Below, piece by piece: positions 1 to 8,583 of a DNA stretch of 64,000 nucleotides. Made by a program: the position numbers and the translations under genes. Source of the DNA: Paraburkholderia sprentiae WSM5005 (GTDB taxonomy: Bacteria; Pseudomonadota; Gammaproteobacteria; Burkholderiales; Burkholderiaceae); the NCBI RefSeq assembly GCF_001865575.2, contig NZ_CP017561.2:744001-808000 (forward strand), in the 5' to 3' direction. A model generated the notes under the pieces. That model was not told the DNA's origin. It searched no databases and saw nothing but the letters and a program-made list of their open reading frames with translations. Each line of letters begins with the position of its first letter. Positions within the stretch are counted from its first letter, which is position 1.

Positions 1-1
1 G

Positions 2-544
2 CGTATCGACGCCGGTTTGGTGATCGCGCCGCTGCCGTCGCGGCATGCGGCGCGGCTATCGTGGCTGCCGATCGCGCGCGAGCCGCTCGTGATCGCGATG
101 TCGACGGAGATGGCGCAGCGGGTGCAGGGCGGCATGAACGCCAACGGCAATGAAGACGCCGCCGCCGAATGGCTCGACACGCCCGTCAGCCTGCGCGATC
201 TCGCCGACGCGCCGCTCGTGATCTTCCCAAGGCGTCTCGCGCCAGGCTTTTATGACATCATTATGGATTGCTACGGCGTCGCGGGGCTTGCACCGCGGAT
301 CGGCCAGGAGGCGATCCAGATGCAGACCATCGTGAGTCTCGTGTCGGCCGGCATGGGCGTCGCACTGGTGCCGCAATCGTTGCGTAACCTGCGCCGCACT
401 GGCGTCGTATACCGGCCGCTGTCCGAGTCGGTGCCCGCGATCGAGACGGGCCTCGTCTGGCGCACCGACGAGGTCAGTCCGGTGCTGGCGGGCTTCATCG
501 ATATCGTGCGCGCGCATGCGGCGAGCGTGGCGCCTCGCGCGTAA
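2..544 (+). CDS. LysR-family transcriptional regulator, C-terminal part (5' end outside window)
   Basis: The reading frame is open from base 2 and ends at a TAA at 542-544, so only the effector-binding part of the protein is inside the window. The visible 180 residues have the pattern of a LysR substrate-binding domain: a stretch reading APLVIFPRR in the middle, then TIVSLVSAGMGVALVPQSL near the end, a segment characteristic of the second half of the periplasmic-binding-like fold. The DNA-binding helix-turn-helix would lie upstream of the window. An internal ATG at 17 is not a credible start because the fold is already under way there. The effector and target genes cannot be told from this fragment. 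It is followed after 47 bp by lgt on the same strand. Confidence 0.85.
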   Translation, partial: RIDAGLVIAPLPSRHAARLSWLPIAREPLVIAMSTEMAQRVQGGMNANGNEDAAAEWLDTPVSLRDLADAPLVIFPRRLAPGFYDIIMDCYGVAGLAPRIGQEAIQMQTIVSLVSAGMGVALVPQSLRNLRRTGVVYRPLSESVPAIETGLVWRTDEVSPVLAGFIDIVRAHAASVAPRA

Positions 545-591
545 TCCGCTGTAAGAACTGCTTCCGAACCTGACCTGCCCATAACTACACG

Positions 592-1497
592 ATGCTCATT
601 CACCCCAATTTCGACCCCGTCGCCATTCATCTGGGGCCGCTCGCCGTGCGCTGGTACGGCTTGATGTACCTCGTCGCGTTCGTCGCGGCGATCGTCGTCG
701 CCCGGCTGCGTCTGCGTCTGCCGTACGTCGCCGCGCAAGGCTGGACCGCCAAGGATATCGACGACATGCTGTTCTACGGCGTGTTGGGCACGATCCTCGG
801 CGGCCGGCTCGGCTATGTGCTGTTCTACAAGGCGAGCTTTTATTTCGCGCATCCACTCGACATCTTCAAGGTGTGGGAAGGCGGCATGTCGTTTCACGGC
901 GGCTTTCTCGGCGTGACGATCGCGATGATGCTGTTCGCGTATCAGCGCAAGCGCTCGTGGCTGCAAGTCACCGACTTCGTCGCGCCGATGGTGCCCACGG
1001 GCCTCGCGGCGGGGCGCCTCGGCAACTTCATCAACGGCGAGCTGTGGGGCCGCGTGACCGAGCCGTCCGCGCCGTGGGCAATGCTGTTTCCCGGCGCCGC
1101 GCCCGACGACGCCGCGTGGCTCGCCGCGCATCCGCAACTGGCCGCGCAGTGGCATCTGAACGAAGTGTTCGCGCAATATCACCTGCTGCCGCGGCATCCG
1201 TCGGAACTGTACGAGATCGCGCTCGAAGGGGTGGCGCTGTTCTTCGTGCTGATCTTCTTCTCGCGCAAGCCCAAGCCGCTCGGCGCCATCTCCGCGATGT
1301 TCCTGATCGGCTACGGCCTCGCCCGCTTCACGGTCGAATTCGCGCGCGAGCCGGACGATTTCCTCGGCTTGCTCGCAATGGGGCTGTCGATGGGTCAATG
1401 GCTGTCGCTGCCGATGATCCTCGCGGGCATTGGCCTGATGGTGTGGGCGTATCGCCGCGGGCGGCGCGAACCGGCCCAGGCGGTTGGCGCGAACTGA
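592..1497 (+). CDS. lgt: Prolipoprotein diacylglyceryl transferase
   Basis: Lgt transfers a diacylglyceryl group from phosphatidylglycerol to the lipobox cysteine of prolipoproteins in the inner membrane, the first step of lipoprotein maturation. The 301-residue protein has the family length and several hydrophobic membrane spans. The N-terminus ([20 protein letters not shown]) and the Lgt signature [14 protein letters not shown] at about residues 141-154 are clear, as are the [10 protein letters not shown] and HPSELYE motifs. The ATG start gives the usual Lgt N-terminus, although no strong Shine-Dalgarno sequence is visible. Several lipobox proteins in this window (OmpA-like, SodC-like, the glycosidase) would be substrates. 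It is single and ends at a strong hairpin terminator shared with the convergent SIMPL gene. Confidence 0.97.
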   Translation: MLIHPNFDPVAIHLGPLAVRWYGLMYLVAFVAAIVVARLRLRLPYVAAQGWTAKDIDDMLFYGVLGTILGGRLGYVLFYKASFYFAHPLDIFKVWEGGMSFHGGFLGVTIAMMLFAYQRKRSWLQVTDFVAPMVPTGLAAGRLGNFINGELWGRVTEPSAPWAMLFPGAAPDDAAWLAAHPQLAAQWHLNEVFAQYHLLPRHPSELYEIALEGVALFFVLIFFSRKPKPLGAISAMFLIGYGLARFTVEFAREPDDFLGLLAMGLSMGQWLSLPMILAGIGLMVWAYRRGRREPAQAVGAN

Positions 1498-1533
1498 GCC
1501 GCGCTCAACTAGCGTAGCAAGCGCTGCATGAAA

Positions 1534-1567
1534 AAACGCCACGGCATCGACAGATGCCGTGGCGTTT
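1534..1567. terminator. Bidirectional intrinsic terminator between lgt and the SIMPL gene
   Basis: A perfect 15-bp inverted repeat (1534-1548 with 1553-1567) encloses the four-base loop GACA. It starts with an A-run and ends with a T-run, so it can act on both strands. It lies between the convergent genes lgt and SIMPL. Confidence 0.9.
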
Positions 1568-1596
1568 GCATTTGAGCTTGCGTTCGCGCTTGCGCG

Positions 1597-2322
1597 TCAC
1601 TTCATCTGCACCGACCCCGAGACGTTGACGCTTACAGTCGAGGTGCCGCCTTCGAGCGACAGCGGCGAGGTCTTCGCGTCGGCGCCCATTGCGCGCGCGC
1701 TCATCATCATCATCGGACGCGGCATCACGCCGCTGTGGTTCACGTTGACCTCGCGGATCGAATAGCCGCTAAAGCCGAACGCTTGCGAGGACGACGCGGC
1801 CTGCTCGCGAAACGATTTGATCGCCTCGCCGGTGAGCCGCTGCTCGGCCGCGCGCTGCGCTTCTGGCGACAGCGAGAAACGCACGTTGCCCACCTGCATG
1901 ATCGATGCCATCTGCCCCGCGAGCTTCGATGCCGCGGCGAAGTCGCGCGATTCGAGCACGACTTCGGTACGGCCGCGCCACGTCGAGATGCGTCCGTCGC
2001 GGTCCGTCGACGGAAAGATCGAAAACGCGCCCGAGCGCGCGGTCACGCCGCTCACGCCGCGCGCTTTTTGCAATGCCGCGTCGGCGCGTTGGTTCAGCGT
2101 CGATGTCAACGACGAGGGCTCGCTCGCTTCCTGCTCGTAGAACAGCGTGATTTCGACTTCGTCCTGCGGGATTTCCGCGCTCGCCTGCGCATTCAGCGAC
2201 AGCACACCCGACGGCTGCTGCATCATGCTCTGCGCGCGCGCGGGCGCCGGGTTCAGTGCCAGTGCCACAGGCGCGCCAACGGCGAGCGCGAGTGCGAGGG
2301 CGCGTGCGGTTTTTTTCGTCAT
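1597..2322 (-). CDS. Periplasmic SIMPL-domain (DUF541) protein
   Basis: This is a 241-residue exported protein. It has a signal peptide (positively charged MTKKTAR, a hydrophobic alanine/leucine core, cleavage likely after ARA at residue 30). The rest matches the SIMPL/DUF541 family: GVLSLNAQASAEIPQDEVEI at the start of the domain, a QKARGV and TARSGAFSI block, and the closing TVSVNVSGSVQMK. Family members are periplasmic or outer-membrane associated (for example E. coli YggE, linked to oxidative stress); the biochemical role is not established. A methionine-rich patch (PRPMMMMSARAMG, encoded by an ATC/CAT-type run) sits near residue 205 and could bind metal, but that is only a guess. It appears monocistronic. 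Confidence 0.85.
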   Translation of the reverse strand: MTKKTARALALALAVGAPVALALNPAPARAQSMMQQPSGVLSLNAQASAEIPQDEVEITLFYEQEASEPSSLTSTLNQRADAALQKARGVSGVTARSGAFSIFPSTDRDGRISTWRGRTEVVLESRDFAAASKLAGQMASIMQVGNVRFSLSPEAQRAAEQRLTGEAIKSFREQAASSSQAFGFSGYSIREVNVNHSGVMPRPMMMMSARAMGADAKTSPLSLEGGTSTVSVNVSGSVQMK

Positions 2323-2578
2323 AGCCGGACTCCTGATTTGAACTGGTTGTGCACGTTCGACGCGAGTACCGCGTGGCGGCGCGACGGTGGCGCGCGGTTT
2401 GACGGATGCGCTGGCGATGGGCGTTCGGGGGCCGTCGAGCGGTCGGGCTGAGCCCGCGCTTTCGTCGAGCGATTAGGCACGCTTTAGCGGGGCTTGGTTC
2501 CCCAATTAGTGTTTCGCCGCCGGACTGTCATGATGACCCGCGCGACATCGCGAGCGTTGGCGCGCTGCGAGCTCGCCT

Positions 2579-3037
2579 TTAAACGAGCTGTTTAGTGATG
2601 AAGCGCCATTCGGCATCGGTGACCGGCGTGATGGACAGACGGTTGCCTTTGGCGAGCACGCGCATGTCTTGCAATTCGGCATGTTCACGCAGCGCGGCAA
2701 GTGGAATCAGCGCGATCTTCTTCTTGAACACGACGTCGACGAGCATCCAGCGCGGCGTTTCCGGCGACGATTTGGCGTCGTAGTACGGACTCTTCTTATC
2801 GAACTGGGTCGGGTCCGGATACGCGGTCGACGAAACTTCCGCGATGCCCGCGATGCCGGGCTCCGCACAGCTCGAATGATAGAAAAGCACGCCGTCGCCG
2901 ACCTGCATCACGTCGCGCATGAAGTTGCGCGCCTGATAGTTGCGCACGCCGGTCCACGGCAAGGTGCGACGCGGTGCGTTGGCGAGGTCGTCGATGCTTG
3001 CTTCGTCCGGTTCGGACTTCATTAGCCAATAGCGCAT
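2579..3037 (-). CDS. EVE-domain protein
   Basis: This 152-residue cytoplasmic protein is a single EVE domain, the PUA-like fold thought to recognise modified bases in nucleic acid. Diagnostic stretches are MRYWLMKSEPDEASIDDL at the start, WTGVRNYQARNFMRDV, and DGVLFYHSSCAEPGIAGIAEV, with YPDPTQFD and PRWMLVDV later. The length is that of stand-alone EVE proteins (thymocyte nuclear protein 1 relatives). It lies immediately downstream of the 6S RNA gene on the same strand. Enterobacteria have ygfA in this position, so the neighbour has been replaced here. Substrate and role are unknown. Confidence 0.88.
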   Translation of the reverse strand: MRYWLMKSEPDEASIDDLANAPRRTLPWTGVRNYQARNFMRDVMQVGDGVLFYHSSCAEPGIAGIAEVSSTAYPDPTQFDKKSPYYDAKSSPETPRWMLVDVVFKKKIALIPLAALREHAELQDMRVLAKGNRLSITPVTDAEWRFITKQLV

Positions 3038-3137
3038 GAATCGGAGTCAACGTGTCAGATTGAACGACGCGCATCAACAGCAGGCGCGTGCGAAAAAGCC
3101 CCTGAAAAAGGCGCTCAAACGAAAAAACGACGACCAA

Positions 3138-3172
3138 AGAAAAACGGCATCGAACCGAAGTCCGACGCCGTT
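3138..3172 (-). terminator. Terminator of the 6S RNA gene
   Basis: Read on the minus strand, a 10-bp stem (3163-3172 with 3143-3152, one G-U pair) around CTTCGG-type loop bases is followed by a run of T. It lies directly 3' of the 6S RNA gene. Confidence 0.75.
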
Positions 3173-3179
3173 CCAGATA

Positions 3180-3360
3180 AGGTCCCCGCCTTAGCCGCTA
3201 GGCCGGCATCCTGAACCGAGGGTTCAGAATTGGTCGCAGTTAGCAACACTTCGGGTACATCAGACAGAGTGACGCGCACGCCCGTGCTACAAATTTCCGC
3301 AACCGTGCACATGGCATTGGTTCAAGGAATGTATGACCTTGGCGAACCAGGCAGGGAAGC
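3180..3360 (-). ncRNA. ssrS: 6S RNA
   Basis: 6S RNA binds the sigma70 RNA polymerase holoenzyme and dampens transcription in stationary phase. The gene is inferred from position and structure. It lies just downstream of zapA on the same strand, the classic ssrS location. On the minus strand the ends pair perfectly (CCCTGCCT at 3356-3349 with AGGCGGGG at 3191-3184). Conserved-looking internal blocks match E. coli 6S: TTCGCCAAGG and TCATAC near the 5' side, CACGGTTGCGG, and a self-complementary CTGAACCCTCGGTTCAG that corresponds to the TTGAACCAAGGGTTCAA hairpin of E. coli. A terminator follows. The exact ends are estimates. A covariance-model search with Rfam 6S (RF00013) would settle it. Confidence 0.85.
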
Positions 3361-3438
3361 TAAACCGATGAAGCTACAACACATACTTTTGAACTCGCGA
3401 CCGGTTCCAAACCGGCCCGCTACTCAACCCGCTACTGC

Positions 3439-3753
3439 TTACTGCAAGCTGTACTGCTCGATCACAGTACCTAGCTGTTCGTTCATTTGCTTCATTGTAC
3501 GCCGGATTTCTTCAGCAGGAAATGCTTCTCCGTGCCGCACGCTGCTTTGCAGCTTAAGCAGTTCCGATGCCAGCGACAGCGCAGCCATCACGGCGATCCG
3601 ATCGGTGCCGCGCACGTTGCTGCTACCGCGGATTTTCTTCATCTCCGCGTCGACGCGCGCGACCGCCTCGAGCAGCGCGCCCTCCGTTTCCGGCGAACAG
3701 GCGAGACGATAGGGTACTTCGAGAATCGATACCTCGATCTGCTTGGTGGTCAT
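3439..3753 (-). CDS. zapA: Cell division protein ZapA
   Basis: ZapA binds and bundles FtsZ at the division ring. The 104-residue protein has the family length and the expected N-terminal beta strands (MTTKQIEVSILEVPYRLACS), the R-G-T-D-R-I-A-V-M-A-A-L core around residues 47-60 and a C-terminal helix with NEQLGTVIEQYS for coiled-coil dimerisation. The start codon overlaps the stop of the upstream coiled-coil gene in an ATGA arrangement, so the two are translationally coupled. The 6S RNA gene follows it. Confidence 0.95.
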   Translation of the reverse strand: MTTKQIEVSILEVPYRLACSPETEGALLEAVARVDAEMKKIRGSSNVRGTDRIAVMAALSLASELLKLQSSVRHGEAFPAEEIRRTMKQMNEQLGTVIEQYSLQ

Positions 3754-4109
3754 GCGCTTTCTCCGTGTCGGCTCACGTCGCTTTCCGCTTCCTCATGTTC
3801 GGGCTGAGCGGGCTCGAGCAGATCGAGCTGGTTATCGGGTTCGCTGCTCGCGCGGGCGCGCGGCAATTTTTCGAGGATCGCATTAAGGCGCACCTGAGCG
3901 TCGTCGATCTTGGCGGACAGCGCGTCGCGTTCGGCCTGGAGTGCGTCGCGCTCCTCGCGCAAATGCGCGAGCTCAGCATGCGTGGCTTGTACCTCGGCAC
4001 GGGTTTGCGCGAGCTGTTCTTCGAGCGCGAGCCGCGCTTCGTTGTGGCGCTGGCTGATCGCAATCAGCTTGCCGATGTTTTGGGAGAGTGATTCGAGTTC
4101 GGTGAGCAT
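3750..4109 (-). CDS. ZapB-like coiled-coil protein upstream of zapA
   Basis: This 119-residue protein is almost entirely a heptad-patterned coiled coil (residues about 1-80, for example LAHLREERDALQAERDALSA), followed by an acidic, proline-containing tail. There is no signal or membrane segment. It overlaps zapA by 4 bp (ATGA). A short coiled-coil gene in front of zapA is a recurring arrangement in beta- and gamma-proteobacteria, and these proteins are related in form to ZapB, which works with ZapA at the Z-ring. The division role here is inferred from context and shape; the sequence alone has no catalytic motif. Confidence 0.7.
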   Translation of the reverse strand: MLTELESLSQNIGKLIAISQRHNEARLALEEQLAQTRAEVQATHAELAHLREERDALQAERDALSAKIDDAQVRLNAILEKLPRARASSEPDNQLDLLEPAQPEHEEAESDVSRHGESA

Positions 4110-4307
4110 GTGCTGCGTCCTCTAAAGACATCGCATTTTAGCGCGGAATATTACAGGCTCCGACAATTGTCTCGTTTCGAGACGTAACAGCATCGCTTCG
4201 TGCACGTTCGTTACGTGTCGTGTCGTCGAACATAAGATAAACAACCGGCAATCCATCGGACAATAACCTGCATTGAACAGAACCGATTGCGCGCCGATTG
4301 ACCTTTC

Positions 4308-4336
4308 TTGACGCCCTGCGAGGCCGCTCCTAAACT
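4308..4336 (+). promoter_or_regulatory. Sigma70-type promoter of the B12 operon
   Basis: TTGACG (4308-4313) and TAAACT (4331-4336) are separated by exactly 17 bp. The predicted start near 4343 falls at the 5' edge of the cobalamin riboswitch, which supports the assignment. Confidence 0.6.
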
Positions 4337-4340
4337 TCCG

Positions 4341-4575
4341 CACTCTGGTGCCCGCGCGCGCTTTTCGGCGCGCGCAGTTAAACGGGAAGCAGGGCGCGCG
4401 CGGTGCCAAACCGGATGCGCGAACCTGCGCTGCCCCCGCAACGGTAAGCGACCGCATGTGAATGCTCATGCAGGTCGGTCCTGATCGCAAGCTTGGAAGT
4501 TCAACGTGCGAGTGTGCCACTGCGCGTCACGCGTGGGAAGGCGGGATCGATGTGTCGTAGCCCGGATACCGGCCA
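4341..4575 (+). promoter_or_regulatory. Cobalamin (B12) riboswitch upstream of btuB
   Basis: The adenosylcobalamin aptamer is recognisable from its ordered conserved blocks: CTGGTGCC at 4345, TTAAACGGGAAGCAGG near 4378, CTGCCCCCGCAACGGTAAGC near 4430, a GCCACTG block at 4515, TGGGAAGG near 4533 and the closing B12-box AGCCCGGATACCGGCC at 4559-4574. When ligand binds, such elements normally shut off downstream uptake and synthesis genes. A short 7-bp hairpin (4587-4593 with 4610-4616) follows 12 bases later and may belong to the expression platform. The start of btuB is about 105 bases downstream. The likely controlled genes are btuBCD-cobTSC. Confidence 0.95.
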
Positions 4576-4679
4576 GAAAAGAGAGACGTCCCCGCCAAAA
4601 CGCTAAACAGGGGACGCCTCGTGACGCGTCGGCCCGCGGGGAAGCAGGCCACGCACGCTAGCCACAGGAACGTCATCCC

Positions 4680-6611
4680 ATGCTGTCCCCCATCGCCCGC
4701 GCGACGCTCTTCGCGTTCGCGAGCCTGCCGCTCGTCGTGCATGCACAAGGCACCGAGTCTGCGTCTTCATCGTCCGCTACGGACGCAACCGCTGCGAACG
4801 CCGCAAACGTTGCCAACGCCGCCAATGTCCCTTCAGTCGATGCCTCGGACACCGCGCTCTCGCCGATCGTCGTGACTGCGCAACGCGGAGCGCAAGCGCT
4901 GACCGATGCGATCCCGCAGACCACGCAGTTCGATCAGCAGGACATTGCCGACACGAGCGCGACCGATCTGCCCGGCCTGCTGCAACTCGCGCCCGGCGCG
5001 CAAATCTCGCGTACGGGTGGCCCCGGTTCGACCACGAGCCTCTTTCTGCGCGGTGCGTCATCGACGCAATCGCTGCTGCTGATCGACGGCGTGCGCGTCG
5101 ACTCGGTGAGCCTCGGCTCCGCCCAGCTCGCGCAGATTCCGCTCGATCAGGTCGATCACGTCGAAGTGGTGAACGGCAACGTGTCGGCGTTGTACGGCTC
5201 GGGCGCGATCGGCGGCGTCGTGCAGGTGTTCACGAAAGACGGCGGCGATCATCCGCCGCGATTCCATTTCTCGGTCGGCTACGGCAGCTATCACACGCAA
5301 ACGCAAACGGCCGGCGTGAACGGCGCGCTCGATCAGGACGGCCGCACGACCTTCAGCATCTCGCTGGCGCGCACGAAGGACGACGGATTTTCGTCGCTCG
5401 ATCCGCTCGAGGCGCCGAACGCGAATCCGAACGCGAACGGCAACCTGAACGAGAGCATCACCGCGTCGCTGCGTCACAAGTTCAACGACAAGTGGGATGC
5501 GGGCGTCAGATACTTCCAGTCGAACAACAACAACAGTTACGACAATGCGTACGGCGAGCCTACCGATCTGAACAACCTCTACAGCAAGGTGCGTCAGGTG
5601 TCGGTGTTCGCGAACGGCAAGCTGACCAGCTGGTGGACTACCCACGTCACGCTCGCCGAGGGCGACGACCGCAGCGTATCGAACAGCAATGGCATCTACA
5701 ACGGCCGCTTCGATACTGATAATCGCCAGTACACGTGGCAGAACGATTTCGCGCTCGCCGCGAATCAGAAGCTGCAAGTCGGCTACGAGCATCTCGACCA
5801 GACGCTCGACTCCGACACGTTCGCCGCGCCCGAGCGTCACGTCGATTCGGTCTTCGCGGGCTACAGCGCGCGCTTCGGCCGCAACCAGGTTCAGGCCAAC
5901 GTGCGGCGCGACCAGTACTCCGATTTCGGCGGGGCGAACAGTTACTATCTCGGCTACGGTTTCGACATCACGTCGCACTGGAAGGCAACCGCAAGCTATT
6001 CGGATGCGTTCCGCGCGCCCAGCTTCGACGATCTGTACTATCCGATCAGCGGTAATCCGTCGATCCAGCCCGAGCGCAGTCATTCGGTGGAAGCCGGTTT
6101 GCAGTACGCGACCGATGCGCTGGGCGTGATGCGCTTGAACGCCTTCCAGACGCGTTACACGAATCTGATCGACTACGTGCAGACGATCCCCGGCATCTAT
6201 CTCGCCGAGAACGTCGGGCATGCGAAGGTGCAGGGACTCGAAGGATCGTGGAGCGGTCATGTCGGCAGGACCGACGTGCGTGCATCGGTGACGCTGCAGA
6301 ATCCGGTCGATCTCGACAACCGCACCGACCTCGTGCGGCGCGCGCGACGGTTCGGGTCGTTCGCGGTGAATCGCAGCATCGGTGGATGGCGCGTTGGCGG
6401 CGAGTGGATCGTCAGCGGTCCGCGCACGGACAGCACCGGCAACCTCGGCGGTTATGGCATCGTGAATCTGTCGGCGCGCTACAACATCACGAAAGCGTGG
6501 TACGTCAGCGCGCAAATCGACAATCTGTTGAACAAGGACTATGAAACGGCCTACTCGTACAACTCGCCGCGACGCGGTGCGTATCTCACGCTCGGCTGGC
6601 AGCAGCATTGA
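4680..6611 (+). CDS. btuB: TonB-dependent vitamin B12 receptor
   Basis: This 643-residue outer-membrane receptor imports cobalamin using TonB energy. It has a signal peptide (MLSPIARATLFAFASLPLVVHAQ, cleavage near residue 23), a Ser/Ala/Asn-rich spacer and a TonB box region reading SPIVVTAQRG. A plug domain follows (LPGLLQLAPGAQISRTGGPG, LFLRGASSTQSLLLIDGVRV, QVDHVEVVNGNVSALYGSGA IGGVVQVFTK), then a beta-barrel with repeated aromatic-rich strands to the C-terminus (NKDYETAYSYNSPRRGAYLT). The length is close to E. coli BtuB. The B12 riboswitch upstream and btuC/btuD downstream make the ligand assignment secure. An AGGAA precedes the ATG. Confidence 0.95.
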   Translation: MLSPIARATLFAFASLPLVVHAQGTESASSSSATDATAANAANVANAANVPSVDASDTALSPIVVTAQRGAQALTDAIPQTTQFDQQDIADTSATDLPGLLQLAPGAQISRTGGPGSTTSLFLRGASSTQSLLLIDGVRVDSVSLGSAQLAQIPLDQVDHVEVVNGNVSALYGSGAIGGVVQVFTKDGGDHPPRFHFSVGYGSYHTQTQTAGVNGALDQDGRTTFSISLARTKDDGFSSLDPLEAPNANPNANGNLNESITASLRHKFNDKWDAGVRYFQSNNNNSYDNAYGEPTDLNNLYSKVRQVSVFANGKLTSWWTTHVTLAEGDDRSVSNSNGIYNGRFDTDNRQYTWQNDFALAANQKLQVGYEHLDQTLDSDTFAAPERHVDSVFAGYSARFGRNQVQANVRRDQYSDFGGANSYYLGYGFDITSHWKATASYSDAFRAPSFDDLYYPISGNPSIQPERSHSVEAGLQYATDALGVMRLNAFQTRYTNLIDYVQTIPGIYLAENVGHAKVQGLEGSWSGHVGRTDVRASVTLQNPVDLDNRTDLVRRARRFGSFAVNRSIGGWRVGGEWIVSGPRTDSTGNLGGYGIVNLSARYNITKAWYVSAQIDNLLNKDYETAYSYNSPRRGAYLTLGWQQH

Positions 6612-6632
6612 CGCGCGCGCCGGATCGGCCGC

Positions 6633-7712
6633 ATGCGTGAGCGCACGCGCATGAGTCGCGGGTCCGGTTCGCTGTCCGCCGCGATGGCGACGCCGCGCCC
6701 GATGAACGCGAAGCGCGCCGCCGCGATCTGGTTCGGGCTCGCGCTCGCCGCCCTCGTGGTGCTCGGCGCGTCGCTCGTGCTCGGCAGCGTGCCGCTCGCG
6801 CCGGCGCGCGTGCTGGCGGCGCTCGCGCCTGCACACACGTTCGGCGCGGGCAGCGACGAGCTCGCCGGCGAAATCGTGCGCACGTTGCGTTTGCCGCGCG
6901 CGCTCGCGGGTTTCGCGTGCGGCGGGTTGCTCGCGCTCGCCGGCGCACTGCTGCAGGTGCTGCTGCGCAATCCGCTGGCCGAGCCATACGTGCTCGGCGT
7001 GTCGGGCGGCGCGGCGACGTTCGCGCTCGTCGCGATGATCGCGGGCGGCGCATGGTGGATCGTCGACGCGAGCGCGTTCGCGGGCGCGTTCATGTCGATC
7101 CTGCTGGTGCTGGGCCTCGCGCGTCGCGAGCTGTGGCGCGGCGAGCCGCAGGACACGTCGCCGCGTTTGCTGCTGACCGGCGCGGTGATCGCGGCCGGGT
7201 GGGGCGCGCTGATTATGCTGCTGCTCAATCTCGCGCCCGACAGCCGTCTGCGCGGCATGCTGTTCTGGCTCACCGGCGACCTCAACGGCGGCGCGCTGCC
7301 GTGGACCGCGCTGATTGCGCTGGCGCTCGTGTTGCTCGCGATCGTCCCGGCCGCGCCGCGTCTGAACGTGCTGCTGCGCGGCGACGCGGCCGCACAGGCG
7401 TTGGGCGTCGCGGTGATGCCGCTGCGTTTGCGGGTGTACCTGGTCGCGTCGCTGGCGGCCGCCGCGGCGGTGACGACCGCGGGCACGATCGGCTTCGTCG
7501 GTCTGGTCGTGCCGCACATGCTGCGGCTCGCGTTCGGCAACGATCAGCGCATGCTGCTGCCGGCGGCGGCGCTCGGCGGCGGCGTCGCGGTGATGGGCGC
7601 GGATCTGATCGCGCGTACCGTGATCGCGCCCGCGCAATTGCCGGTCGGCGTGATCACGTCGCTGGTCGGCGTGCCGGTGTTCCTGTGGATGCTGCTCAAA
7701 CGCCGCCGATGA
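6633..7712 (+). CDS. btuC: Cobalamin ABC transporter permease
   Basis: This is a 359-residue FecCD-family permease with about ten hydrophobic segments. It would move B12 from the periplasmic binding protein BtuF across the inner membrane. Family motifs seen are the ALAGALLQVLLRNPLAEPYV block (about residues 102-121), LLLTGAVIAAGWGA, and the C-terminal TIGFVGLVVPHMLRL. Several in-frame ATGs exist (6633, 6651, 6684, 6702). The membrane part begins only at about residue 30, so the true start may be one of the later ones; 6633 is the longest choice. It begins 21 bp after btuB and overlaps btuD by 4 bp or 1 bp. Confidence 0.93.
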   Translation: MRERTRMSRGSGSLSAAMATPRPMNAKRAAAIWFGLALAALVVLGASLVLGSVPLAPARVLAALAPAHTFGAGSDELAGEIVRTLRLPRALAGFACGGLLALAGALLQVLLRNPLAEPYVLGVSGGAATFALVAMIAGGAWWIVDASAFAGAFMSILLVLGLARRELWRGEPQDTSPRLLLTGAVIAAGWGALIMLLLNLAPDSRLRGMLFWLTGDLNGGALPWTALIALALVLLAIVPAAPRLNVLLRGDAAAQALGVAVMPLRLRVYLVASLAAAAAVTTAGTIGFVGLVVPHMLRLAFGNDQRMLLPAAALGGGVAVMGADLIARTVIAPAQLPVGVITSLVGVPVFLWMLLKRRR

Positions 7713-8551
7713 TGCGAGCCGAACCCAGCCCCAGCTCTGGCATGCTCAGCACGCGGCGCCTGACGCTGCGCGCCGGCGCGCGCACCTTGCTCGACGCGTT
7801 CACGCACACGTTCCATGCGGGCGAAGTCTGGTGCATCGCCGGGCCGAACGGCGCGGGCAAGACGACCTTGCTGTCGACGCTAGCGGGCCTGTTGCATCCG
7901 GCGGCGGGCCACGTCGAACTCGATGGCGTGCGCATGGCCGACTGGCCGCCGCTACCGCTCGCCCGGCGCCGCGCGCTGATGCCGCAAAGCGCGGCCGATG
8001 CGTTCAACGCAAGCGTGCTCGACATTGTGCTGCTGAACCGCTTCCCGCATCTGGGCGGCTGGGGCTGGGAGCGCGATGAGGATCGTGCGGCCGCGCAGGC
8101 GGCGCTCGAACGGCTCGGTCTCGCGGACTTCGCCGCGCGCGACGTGCTGTCGCTATCGGGCGGCGAGCGTCAGCGCGTTGCTCTCGCGGCGGTGCTATGC
8201 CAGGACGCGCCGCTGTTGCTGCTCGACGAACCGTTGTCGCATCTCGACCTGCATCATCAGATCGACTGTCTCGAAGCGCTCGTCGCATGGACGCGCGAAC
8301 CGCGCCGTAGTGTGCTGTTCTCTTGCCACGACCTGAACCTCGCGCGCCGCTTCGCGACGCATGCGTTGCTGCTCGACGGCGCGGGCGGTGCGTACGCGGG
8401 TCCCGTTCGCGACGTGCTGACGCCCGCGTTGACGAGCCGCGCGTTCGGCTATCCGCTGATTCTGATTCGCGACGGCGAACACGAGGCGCTGATTCCCGCG
8501 CCGCGCGGGCGTCACGAATCGCTTACCGGTCATGACGCCCAGTCAGGCTGA
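7709..8551 (+). CDS. btuD: Cobalamin ABC transporter ATP-binding protein
   Basis: This 280-residue ABC ATPase powers the BtuC permease. It has a Walker A motif GPNGAGKTTLL, the Q-loop region RRALMPQSAADAFNASVLD, the signature LSGGERQRVALAAVL, Walker B LLLLDEPLSHLDLHHQ and a switch histidine in FSCHDLNLARR. The frame stays open far upstream inside btuC, but homology starts at MLSTRRLTL. The tandem ATGs at 7709 and 7712 overlap the btuC stop, so I take 7709 as the start by translational coupling. cobT starts 32 bp downstream on the same strand. Confidence 0.93.
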   Translation: MMRAEPSPSSGMLSTRRLTLRAGARTLLDAFTHTFHAGEVWCIAGPNGAGKTTLLSTLAGLLHPAAGHVELDGVRMADWPPLPLARRRALMPQSAADAFNASVLDIVLLNRFPHLGGWGWERDEDRAAAQAALERLGLADFAARDVLSLSGGERQRVALAAVLCQDAPLLLLDEPLSHLDLHHQIDCLEALVAWTREPRRSVLFSCHDLNLARRFATHALLLDGAGGAYAGPVRDVLTPALTSRAFGYPLILIRDGEHEALIPAPRGRHESLTGHDAQSG

Positions 8552-8583
8552 TTTTCTACTCCTATTGCTCTTCGACCGCACCT

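Noticed and set aside
5058..7637. Very long minus-strand open frame (859 codons) opposite btuB and btuC
   Set aside because: It is Arg/Ala/His-rich, has no recognisable domain, and lies exactly antisense to two clear genes. Such frames are a by-product of GC-rich third positions.
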